A stretch of 64,000 nucleotides of DNA. Origin: Lantana camara (Eukaryota > Streptophyta > Magnoliopsida > Lamiales > Verbenaceae). The first letter of the stretch is position 1. The number at the start of each line of letters is the position of its first letter. The notes under the pieces were generated by a model, which had not been told where the DNA came from, ran no database searches, and saw nothing but the letters and a program-made list of their open reading frames with translations. Below, piece by piece: positions 49,100 to 59,500 of this stretch. Position numbers and translations under genes: made by a program. The stretch spans positions 14,008,001 through 14,072,000 of the forward strand of contig CM074863.1 of NCBI GenBank assembly GCA_037501455.1, written 5' to 3'.

Positions 49100-50404
49100 T
49101 ATAAATAAACGTACATGCGAGAGAGTTGTGTATTATTTGATATTTAATTAGAGTTTTCAACATATTCTAATTCTATTTTTTTTTTTTTGTTAACAACTAA
49201 CCCTTTTACTCGAGTATAACAACTAATCGGCTACTCATCAATTAATCATAAATTTCGTAAGCATTTTTTTTTTTGAAAAATCATACTCGAGTATAAAAAG
49301 CTCATATTTTCAATGGCTAGAGGCCCAATTACTCAACCATTAGGAACAAATTGGTTTTAACAAAGAATATTGTAATAAAGTGCATCCCTTACACCGCAAT
49401 CATATGAGCAAATCCGACTCGACCAAACCTAATTAATTATAGAGTAAACATAGTATATATATATATATATTTTTTTTTTTGGGTTCGAAACGAAGGCTAA
49501 GGCCCACGCAGGGGCCAGAACCAATCAATCAAACTCCTCCCTATCGTCAATAGGGGAACATTCCCAAACGACCACATCTTCTTTCACCCCATATGCCCCA
49601 ATCTCGCTAATTGTCAGCCTCGACACATGATTAAGCCTAGTATCCCATGCATGGCATCCTAAGGAGCTCCCAACAGTCCATCACCAGGTTTCGCAAGGGT
49701 GGTCATCAACCTCCTCTTTATTAATAAGCCTTAAGGCAAGTATTTCTCAATCAATTTTCATATTTATCAATTCTTTGGTAACGTCGTTTCAAGCAAGTCT
49801 CAATCCCTTTCGTAAAGCCAAAATGCTCGACAACGGTTATGGAAACTTCGGCCAACTTTATGACATACCCGGACAACGGAAAATCTCTATAAATTTATTT
49901 CTCGCCTTCCATAGATTCCACAAAACTGATATGATCACCATCCCCATGGTGTGAGCAAGTGTATTATTTTTACTATTTAATTATTTATTTTATTAAATTT
50001 TATACTAATTACACGAGTGTAAAATATTATCTTTCTCATTACATTAATTTGACCGAATTAAGCTCAGCCGTCCAGGGTAGAATTACCCATTTGTGGGATA
50101 TTATGATAGGAACACATCTGAAACATTTTCTTAATTTCCCCTCAATCATGGGCTAGAATAGGTTAAACTATATTCTAGAGGAAATTACAAATTTGGGACA
50201 TTAATTACCCTCAAATTGATATTTCATGCCACTAAGTGTTGTAGTTGCAATTTCAGGACAATTTTTCCCTAATTCCAAATCGAAGCCGGAACAAGCCTAA
50301 AAACGCTAATATGGTACTGAAAAGTCATGGTGGAATTTAATAATTACCAAAAATAAGTCACAATTCATGAGTTGTTTACCGACTGAAGCCCCAATTATTA
50401 TATA
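49100..50404. other. AT-rich intergenic DNA
   Basis: Besides the poly(A)-ended segment at 49471-49740 nothing is recognised. There is no coding support for the short open frame at 49959-50156. Confidence 0.5.
49471..49740 (-). mobile_element. possible retroposon 3' end with poly(A) tail
   Basis: On the minus strand a more GC-rich segment ends '...TTCGTTTCGAACCC' followed by a run of ten A and a TA tract. A non-AT-rich body ending in poly(A) is typical of LINE or SINE 3' ends. No protein motif could be assigned and the 5' border is a guess. Confidence 0.35.
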
Positions 50405-51013
50405 CTAGCGTATACCCCCGTGCTATGCACGGTATTTATATAAAATTATTGTATATGAGTTATTTTATTATGTATTACTCGTAAATATTATAAATTAAGA
50501 AAAGTAATCTATATTTTGGATAAAAACTTAAGACAGGAAAAAATATTCGTTTATTTAACAATGGCATAAAAAATCGTCAAATGAAAAATATTTTTAAAAA
50601 ATGATGAGAGTTATAAATAATTATAAATTTTGATAAACAATGGAATTATTCTAAAAATTTTAATCTAAAAAAAAAAATCAGATTCAACCAAATTACAATC
50701 TAGATGAAAATAATATTTAAGAAGTTGAAAAAGTTACAAAATAAATAATAGATAACATTTAAAAATATAAACTAAAAATAAATATGATTGAAAAGTGATA
50801 TTAATCTTAAACATATAAAGATTATATGAAAATATAACATATTTTCTCAATTTAAAAAAATCAAATTAGTTAATAATAAAAAAGAAAAAAAACGCTCGAT
50901 CAATAAGACAAATCTATTGAAACAATAAAAACTAATAAAACAAATAATTATCAATAAAAATAATAAACATAACTCTAGTAAATATTGAAATTATAATGCA
51001 AATCAATTAGGTG
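50405..51013 (-). mobile_element. Helitron-type 3' terminus in reverse orientation, split by the gypsy insertion
   Basis: On the minus strand a 15-nt hairpin CCGTGCATAGCACGG (50418-50432) is followed by GGGTATACG and CTAG (50405-50408), then T. This is the Helitron 3' signature. The element body would extend to the right. The gypsy element is inserted at 51009-51013, and AT-rich sequence of the same kind resumes at 63665. The 5' end is not seen in the window. Confidence 0.45.
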
Positions 51014-51830
51014 TGATGGGTCCGGAAATGGATGGTCCGAATCCGATCACTTTACAATTTATATTTGTGGAGGAAACCAACGGAGCTTCGCCGGAAAAGA
51101 GAAAGTGAGTTCAACCTGTTGGGACAAGCACAAGAAAGTCAGAAGGCCAAGCTGGGGGAACTGGGGGTGATACCCAGTTTGGCTCTCCGACGCTCAAGTC
51201 AGTTCAGTGTATGAAGAGAATGCAAGTTCAGTCACAGTTGCAGTGATGAAGAAAGCTTAAAGAAGGCTTACAGTGTAGAAGATGACTTGGGTTATTTATA
51301 GTTGTGGGTCAAGGGCCCTTTGGTCATTTGCCTCAAGTGGTCCTGGCCGAATGTTGCCCTAACACGTGGCGCTGTGAGAGAGAAACCTAGGAGGAATCTT
51401 CTGCAAAAGCGGCCCAAAAGTTAGTGCTAGCAACAGTGGCAGGTGCGCGGGCATGTACGTTGTGTCAGAGAGCCATGTGGGTGGTTGGTAACGAGGGCTT
51501 GAGAGCGCGCTCGTGACAACCTTGAGTCTTGGAGGCCAAGATATCCGCTGAGGGGAAAGTTGGCTCCATTTCAAATGACGAGCCAAAGGAGGGACCACTC
51601 TGAGGGAGTGTGACGCTCGAAGAGGGTTCCCTTGGCATGTAGGCGTACCCATCGTTTGGTTTGTCGGACGCTCGTGGGAGGGATAGCGCTCGTTGGCTTA
51701 ACTCCTGAAGAAGACTTGCGCTCGTTGGTCTCAGCGCTCGTGAACTGATGGTGCAGCCTTGGGGGACAGATGTCATTATTTCGTGATGCCACGTGTCTTG
51801 ACGTGGGACGATCGTATTTTGACCCCATCA
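51014..51830 (-). repeat. 3' LTR of the gypsy element
   Basis: 817 bp. A TATA box CTATAAATAA (minus strand) lies at 51292-51301. The LTR is unusually rich in GCGCTCG/GACGCTCG words (at least seven). Short open frames in it are duplicated exactly in the other LTR and are not genes. Confidence 0.97.
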
Positions 51831-51845
51831 TTTTGCCCCCCAATT
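51831..51845 (-). other. polypurine tract of the gypsy element
   Basis: On the minus strand AATTGGGGGGCAAAA directly abuts the 3' LTR, the expected place for the plus-strand primer. Confidence 0.8.
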
Positions 51846-52171
51846 CTGTAGTCCTTATTGATAAGGACTGTAGAATTTTGACACGCTCTATCTCTTGTTC
51901 ATAGCGCTCGTGTAAAGCTTGGCGTGTTTGAGCAATTTTCCTCTGAATGTGCCATTAATGCGGTCTTTTCAATTGACCGTTCGCATCACTTCCGCATTAA
52001 ATGCTGGTACTATTCTGAAGCCCTTGAAACGTCAGGGCATTAAATGCGGGTGCGCGTGGGGCGCGTGAGCATTGGGAAGCATGTGCCGGTTCCATAAAGT
52101 GGGCGGTTTCCTAGGCGGGAAATGATTACCATTTTGAATTTATTGCCCAAAACGGTACCAATTTCTATCCC

Positions 52172-52179
52172 TATAAATA
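52172..52179 (+). promoter_or_regulatory. TATA box of the antisense gene in the gypsy element
   Basis: TATAAATA in the context 'tatccctataaatatggg', followed by a pyrimidine-rich leader. It lies about 260 bp before the start codon at 52439, on the strand opposite to gag-pol, outside the LTR. Confidence 0.65.
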
Positions 52180-52438
52180 TGGGATTCTGAAATCTTCACA
52201 TTCTTTACGCATTCAAAACTCTCAAGCATCCTTTGCAAGAAAATTTCTCTCGCATCTCCAGCGTCTTCAAACTCTTCTCCAGCTTTCTCTAAAGCTTCCA
52301 AGGTAAATCTCCATTGTAACTTGCTAACTTTGCTAACCGTAGACTTCGGACTTTAGGATTCCATAACCTTCTCCGGTTCTCGCCTTCCTGAACCCTAATC
52401 TCCTTCCAAGAAAAACTTTCAAAACCTCTGCTTCTGCC

Positions 52439-55323
52439 ATGGCCGATCAACACATTGAAGAATTTGCCCGTGAAATCCAAGAGATGGCCACGGAGAGTTC
52501 TTCCTCTCACGATTCCCCCAGAGATGAAGAGTTGGGGGCGGCGGTAATGGCTATGGAAGACAGAAACCCAGGCGGTGTGGATCCTCTCTTTGAGGAGATG
52601 GATTTGGTGATAGAGGCAGAGAGACAAGGGGTCACTCTCCCCATAACTCAGAGTGCCACACATCCCCACCGCCACAGAGTGACCGTGGCCGTTGCAAATC
52701 CGCTTCCGGTGGCGGAAGCCGTAACTGGGCCTGCAGAGAGGGCCCGTATTGCCAACCCGCTTCCAGTGGCGGAAGCCGTAACTGGGCCTTCAGAAAGGGC
52801 CCGTGACAGGGGCAAAAGTAAGAAAGCCCAAAAATCCAAAAGACCCAACGAGGGGGAGGGCTCAGGTTATCAGGCTACTGAGCGCACGCCTGATGAAACT
52901 CCCAGCACTGCCACCGTGGGAGATGTGAAGACGATGATGGCCCCCATTTTCTGGGACGAGCGCTACTCGTGGAGAATTCCAGAAAGCCACGAGCGCGCCA
53001 ATAATCCACCTCCTGGAGAAATGGCAGTGTACATAGACTCGGTCTGCTCAGGGGGTTTGAGGTTTCCCATCTCAATTTCGATGGCCCATCTGCTGAATGA
53101 TTTGGGCCTCTGCCCATCCCAAATAGTGCCCAACGGCTTGGCCCTTCTGACCTGTTTCATAATTCTGATGAGGATCATGGGCTACGAGCCGTACTCACGG
53201 AATTTCAACGCCCTTTTCCAGGTGGTCAGTTCCTCCCGCTCATCCCCCGAGGCCGGTTTCTACTACGTCCAAGCGAAAGCCCACATGAAGTTGATTAACT
53301 CGCCCTCGACCACTTATGGCCCCAACTGGAAGGAAAAATTCATCTTTGTTAAGGCCCCAACAGAAGAGGGCTTTGGGGTGATCACTCATTGGAGCTCGTT
53401 TGCCAAGAGCCGGCTGCAACCCCTACTCCCCAAAGACTGGGCCAAAAATCTGGCAGCCGTACTGAGGGACGAGGGCCATCTTATTCAAGCAAAGGATTGG
53501 ATAGACGATGCGGAACTCATGTTCTTGTGTGGTCTTACCAACGACCCTCATTTCTTTAACAACCCTCCGGCTCGTGACGTAGAGAGAGACGGTTAGATTC
53601 TTAGGGCACTGACTTTAGATAGGGACAAATACTAACTTCTTTTCTTGTACTTGTAATTTGCAGTTTGAGTATATGATTTGAAGATTTCTAACTTCTCAAA
53701 ATTTTTCATTTTTGCAGGAGCCTCGATACTCGAAATGGCAGGCGGAATCAGACAGGCGGCTCGTTTTGCAAATGCCCAGAGGAACCAAGCCTCACAGGGG
53801 GATCAACAACGTGACCAGCAGCGCCCTCGCATCCGTCGTGGGGACGCTCGTAGTGGCGCTAGCTCGAGCGCTCAACCAGAGGTCCAACCCCCTCGCGGGC
53901 GAGGGGAGCGGAGGTTGACCGCCAGCGATTCAAGGAGGCGGTCTTCTGCTGAACGAGCGGGCGATGTTCAAGCCCCCCCTCCCGCGGAACAACTAAGGCC
54001 AGTGACTACTCTGGCTATCACTGAGGCTCCTTCGAGCGCAAGCCGGCCTTCCCGCAAGAGGAAGAGAATGCCCGATTCTGCCGCAATCAAAGGCAAGGGC
54101 AAGCAGGTTGTGGAGGGCCCCCGAGGCGAGGGCGAAACTTCCTCCTCAGAGGAGGAACATGCATGGGAATTTCCCCGTCGAGGGGATAGGGATTTTTCGG
54201 GCGCTACCGACGGCGGACCGGTTTTGCTGAGGCCAGGCTCGGTCGCCCTGACTATCACTGAAGATGTGTTCAGCAGGGCTCAATTCTCAGCGGACCACAG
54301 GCATCTCTTCAATGAGTCTGTGGAGAAGGTGACCATCGATGCAGCCCACGCCCTAATTTCTGTAAGTAACCATTCCTTGCACTATTTTATCTTCTGTAAA
54401 TTACCATTTTCTGGCTAACACTTTTCCTTTCGATTGCGCAGCAAGTTCTTCCCCGGCTAAAAAACGTGCAAATGCGAGCCTCCGTCTACGCCGAGCGCAA
54501 GGCCAAGTACAAGAAGATGGCCCGCTCGAATGACCCGGCTCACATCCAAGGGGAGCTAGACGCTGAGATAGCCAAGTACGAAACCCTCAAGGGTTTGTAC
54601 AACAAAAATGATGAGGAGCTGTCAAAGCTGAAGCAAGACTTTGTGGCCGTGGACGGCGCTCGAATCAACTTGGGCAACCAGCTGGCCCAAGCTAACGAGC
54701 GGGTCAAGAAGGCTGAGGCTGAGAGGGAGAGCTTGAGAGCAAGAGCGCTGGAGGCCGAGCGCAAATTCAACGATACTGTCAACGAATGGCCTCGGAGCTT
54801 AGAGCGTGCGACCAAGGAGGCGTTGATCAAATTTTGCCACTCCAAGGCCTTCAACTTTGCTGCTTCCCTGCATTGCTTGGAGGAGGCTCAGAAGGCCTTC
54901 AATCTGGCCATCGAGCAGGGCATACACAAAGGGCTAACCCATCCCTCCATGAAGGAGGCCGAGGGCACGGGGCTCATGTTCAATGAGCACTGCGAGGAGG
55001 AAGATGAAGATCCAAACGACCCCGCAGACAGCATAGCGGAAATGGAGTACGACTTCCTGGTGAAACTGCTCCAGGATGAGTACACTGATGCCCACAGGGA
55101 AAGGGGTGCGGGTCCATCTGAGGTCCATGAAGACGAGCCCCAAGTGCCGGCCATAGAGGATGCCCCCGTTCAAATCGCTGAAAATGCCAACGCTCCAAAT
55201 GCCAATGAGCCTGCTCCTGCCAATGCCCCCAACGATCCGCAAGAGCCTGAGGGTCCCATTCACGGCCCAGCTCAGGGTCCAGTTTTGGTGATTGTTGATG
55301 AAGATGTCGCCCCAGCTGCTTAA
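52439..55323 (+). CDS. antisense accessory gene of the gypsy element ('putative gypsy type transposon' family)
   Basis: Three exons, 52439-53591, 53718-54361 and 54442-55323, with GT..AG introns of 126 and 80 bp and compatible phases, total 2,679 nt (892 aa). Exon 1 has an acidic Ser-rich start, a 19-residue tandem repeat (ANPLPVAEAVTGPAERARI, then a near copy, residues 86-122), a basic stretch, and from about 195 a block GGLRFPISISMAHLLNDLGL...PNGLALL typical of the plant 'putative gypsy type transposon' domain. Exon 2 is Arg/Ser/Pro-rich and low-complexity. Exon 3 opens with a long Lys/Glu/Ala coiled coil (about 625-720) and ends in a Pro/Ala-rich acidic tail. Such proteins lie antisense between pol and the 3' LTR in Tat elements and their role is not known. 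It has its own TATA box (52172) and AATAAA (55436). No catalytic motif is seen. Confidence 0.85.
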
Positions 55324-55435
55324 AATCCTTCCTTCATCACTCCTTTGCATTTCTCTGATTCTCTGCTTTTCTTTGTTTTAGGATTTCATGGGCCTTTGAG
55401 CCCTTTAGCTTTGTAATAGTTTCCCTTCATTAATG

Positions 55436-55441
55436 AATAAA
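55436..55441 (+). terminator. poly(A) signal of the antisense gene
   Basis: AATAAA, 113 bp after the stop codon at 55323, preceded by a T-rich stretch with TTTGTAAT. It is a good match for a plant near-upstream element. Confidence 0.6.
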
Positions 55442-55559
55442 GATTCTGTTTTCCATGCCTTTGTTCTTCATTTCCTTTATGAATTACATAATAAGACTGT
55501 GTGGTATACTCCTGTGAATGCTTTATTCCTTGTGATGATGTTTTGCTTCTGTGATGAAA

Positions 55560-55940
55560 AATTTGCCTAAGTCTTGAGCGCTTATGAGGGTCTTATGGTG
55601 AGATTGCCCCCCCGCTCAAGACTTGTATAAATTTTGTCCTTGACACAAAACCTTGAAAATTTGTTTAAGTCTTGAGCGATCGTGAGGGTCTTATTGTGAG
55701 ATTGCCCCTACGCTCAAGTCTTGTGTAAATCTTGTTTTTGCTCTTGAAATTGAAAATTTGCCTAAGTCTTGAGCACTTGTGAGGGTCTTATGGTGAGATT
55801 GCCCCCCCGCTCAAGACTTGTATAAATTTTCCCTTTGTAAATTTATCTTAAAAGTTTGTCTAAGTCTTGGGCGGTCGTGAGGGTCTTACTGTGGGATTGG
55901 CCCTACGCTCAAGACTTGAGCAAATTTTCTTTTTGATTCT
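55560..55940. repeat. about 98-bp tandem repeat, four units, each with an inverted repeat
   Basis: Units begin with TAAGTCTTG at 55568, 55666, 55763 and 55861 (98, 97 and 98 bp apart). Each contains AAGTCTTGAGCG or a variant and, about 40 bp on, the reverse complement CGCTCAAGACTT or a variant, so each unit can fold into a stem of about 12 bp. The block lies between the antisense gene and gag-pol, transcribed as 3' untranslated sequence of both. Confidence 0.9.
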
Positions 55941-55982
55941 GAGGCCATCATTCGAGCGCTCTGGCTCTTATCATTTTCTTAG

Positions 55983-56254
55983 TTCTGCAGGAAACCCCAT
56001 TTTCGAGCGCAAGGCGTTTTAAGAAACAGCCAAGGCCAACTAGGATCAGTTCTTGTAGGAGATCCCGTTTTCGAGCGCAAGGCGTTGTAAGAAACAGCCA
56101 AGGCCTACTAGGATCAGTTCTTGTAGGAGATCCCGTTTTCGAGCGCAAGGCGTTGTAAGAAACAGCCAAGGCCTACTAGGATCAGTTCTTGTAGGAGATC
56201 CCGTTTTCGAGCGCAAGGCGTTGTAAGGAACAGCCAAGGCCTACTAGGATTTTC
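55983..56254. repeat. 68-bp tandem repeat, four units
   Basis: GAGCGCAAGGCGTT recurs at 56005, 56073, 56141 and 56209, exactly 68 bp apart. The units share 'aagaaacagccaaggcctac' and 'cttgtaggagatcccgtttt'. Inner units are nearly identical, the outer ones more diverged, as expected from unequal exchange. Confidence 0.93.
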
Positions 56255-56556
56255 TTCACGATCTTCTTTCAACTTACCTAATCGGCTTTGAGCGTAACCA
56301 GTCTATCTTTATGAGGGCGTCCCCCCATGCGGAATAGAGTGCTGGCCAGCATAACCCATACTAGATAACAGCATACACAATGGAACGAGTTGCCAACCAC
56401 GCTCGCAATGACGAGGGACGTGGGACTTATTCATTCATGCAACCAAAGAAACAGGAATGTTAATGAAATTAAAAAGATTATGTTACCTTTCACTTTGATT
56501 TGAAGTACATAGAACCCGTCAAAGTGGGCTGTTACATCAGAGTTTGCAAAGAACTT

Positions 56557-59500
56557 TTAAACATAAAACCGCCGGAGGTTACATGCGTTCCAAGGGCGAG
56601 GCAAGCGCTCGCCTTGAAGTGTCTCCAGGGTGTAAGTGTTGTTAGCTCTGAGTTGTATGACCTTGAATGGGCCTTCCCAATTGGGGTCCAGCTTGCCCAC
56701 GTGTTTGGATACTTCCACTTTCTTCAAAACCAAGTCTCCCACCTGGAAAGTTCTTTCCTTCACACGCTTGTTGTACTGTTGGGCTACAGAGGCTTTATAG
56801 TGGTGGATCTTAGCCCACGCTCGGTCTCTCCTTTCATCCAGCAAGTCCAACTCCAAGCTCCTGTTGCCATCGTTGAGCTGAGGTTCGAAATAGCCGACAC
56901 GAGCGGATTCATTTACTATCTCCGCAGGTATCATTGCCTCTGATCCATAAACGAGCGCGTATGGTGTTTCTCCAGTAGCCGCTCGTGGGGTGGTGCGATA
57001 AGCCCAAAGCGCTCCTTGCAGCTCCTCAGCCCATTCACCTTTCTTGCTTTCAAGCATGGTTTTCAGATGTTGCAAAATGATCCTGTTGGTAACTTCTGCT
57101 TGTCCGTTAGATTGTGGATGTCCTACAGAGGTAAATCGCTGTTCTATCCCCAACTCAGAGCACCACTCTCGTGTGTCAGCTGCTATGAACTGGGATCCAT
57201 TGTCAGATATGAGCACCCTCGGTATTCCGTACCTGCAGATGATGTTCTTCCAAATAAAGTCCCTTACAACCTTGAAAGTGATTTTTGCAACGGCTTCAGC
57301 CTCGGCCCACTTGGTGAAGTAATCGACGGCTAAAATGACAAACTTCCTTTGTCCCGCAGCTATGGGCAAGGGGCCCACAATGTCTATTCCCCACTGGTCA
57401 AACGGCCAAGAGACATCTATTGGAATCATTTGTGCGGCTGGCAATTGAGGGAGATTTGAATGAAATTGGCATTTGGGACATTTCCTTGAAAATTCAATGG
57501 CATCCTGGAGAACTGTAGGCCAATAAAACCCACTTCTCAGAATCTTTTTTGCCAAGATACGCCCTCCGGAATGATTCCCGCAACTCCCATTGTGTATGAG
57601 CTCGAGCGTCTCCTTCGCTTGCGAGGGCCTTAGGCATCTCATTGGGGGTCCCTGAAATGATTTTTTGAACAATCTCCCCTCGGGATCCAGAGCGAAACGA
57701 GGGGCCTTATTCCTGACTTTCCTGGCCTCCACCTTGTCGGTGGGAGTAATTCCATCCCTCAGGAAAATGATGATGTCGTCGAGCCAACAGGGCTCGTTTG
57801 GATTAATCATGACGATCATCTCGGTGGCGACCTTTTCCTTGATCAAAGGCTCCTCAGTTCTAAGGAACGTAACAGAGCGCTCGGAAGTGCCTTCTAAAGC
57901 TGAAGCGAACTTTGAAAGAGCGTCCGCACGCTCGTTTTCTCCTCGCGGCACTTGAAGTAGGTGAAATTCCTTGAACTTCCCAATGATTTCTTTGGCTTTC
58001 TTTAGGTACTGTATCATGGTGGTTTCTCGAGCCTCATATGTTCCTTCAATCTGGCTCGCTATTAACTGTGAATCCACGTAAGCAGTGATTCTGGAGGCTC
58101 CATTCTGAAAAGCTATGTTTAACCCTTGCACGAGGGCTTCATATTCCGCTTCATTATTAGTGACTTGAAAGTCCAGCTTGATCGCAAAGTCCAGCTCAAT
58201 CCCATCGGGGTTTCTGAGGGCCACTCCTATTCCTCCCCCTTGAGAGGTTGAGGAACCATCTGTGTGCAGTACCCATAACCCCTCATTCTCCGCAACGGTG
58301 GGCTCGAAACCAAAACGCTCAACCAACAAATCCGCTACAACCTGAGCCTGTATCGCAGTCCTGGGCTCGAAGCATAAGTCAAACTGGCTCAATTCGATGG
58401 CCCACTTGATTAATCTGCCAGATACGTCCGGCTTGGACAATACTTGCTTCAAGGGTTGGTCGGTGAGAACTGTTATGGAGTGCGCTTGAAAGTAAGGCCT
58501 TAGCCTTCTTGAGGCGTTTATAAGAGCGAACGCAAATTTCTCAATCTCCAAATATTTCTTTTCAGCTCCTTGCAAGGTTTTGCTCAGATAATACACGGGT
58601 AAGTGTTTCCGTTCTCGCACAGCGATCAGAACAGCGCTCGTGGCTTCAGGAGAAACAGAAAGATACATGAATAACCTCTCACCTTCGACCGGCTTAGTCA
58701 GCAGAGGTGCGCTCGATAAGTAAGCCTTCATATCCTGCAGCGCTTTCTCACATTCCTCAGTCCAAGCAAAGTTACGTGCGTTCCTCAAAATTTTGAAGAA
58801 GGGAAGGTTCCTGTCCGCCGAGCGCGAAATAAATCTGTTTAACGAGATGATCTTGCCCACCAGGACCTGTACTTCTCGCAAATTTCGAGGGGAGGGAATT
58901 TCCAAAATAGCCTTGATCTTCTCCGGATTAGCCTCAATTCCCCTCTGACTGACCATGTATCCCAAGAACTTTCCCCCTTGTACTCCAAAGGTGCACTTCG
59001 AGGGGTTCAGCTTCATTCCATATTGTCGCAGGATTGAAAAGGTGCGCCTAAGATCTTCCAAGTGGGAGTCCTGGCGCTCGCTTTTGACAATCATATCGTC
59101 CACATAGACCTCCATGGACCTCCCAATTTCCCTTTCAAACATCTTATTGACGAGCCGCTGATAGGTAGCTCCGGCGTTCTTAAGTCCAAAGGGCATGACT
59201 AAGAAGCAATACACCCCCATATGGACGACGAACGAAGTTTTGGGGCGGTCTTCCGGGGCCATAAAGATCTGGTAATATCCCTGGAAAGCATCCATCATGC
59301 TCATGAGCTCGCAACCAGCGGTCGAATCCACCAATTGATCAATTCGAGGCAACGGGTAAGGATCCTTTGGGCAGGCTTTGTTGAGATCAGTGAAATCATT
59401 GCACATGCGCCACTTATTCGCGCTCTTGGGCACCAAGACGACATTGCATAACCACTCCGGGTACAAGATGGGCTCGATGTACTGAGCCTCCAAGAGCTTA

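Noticed and set aside
51032..51843. Several 60-100 codon frames inside the gypsy LTR, repeated exactly at 62861-63660
   Set aside because: They occur in both LTRs only because the LTRs are identical. There is no domain and no support as genes.
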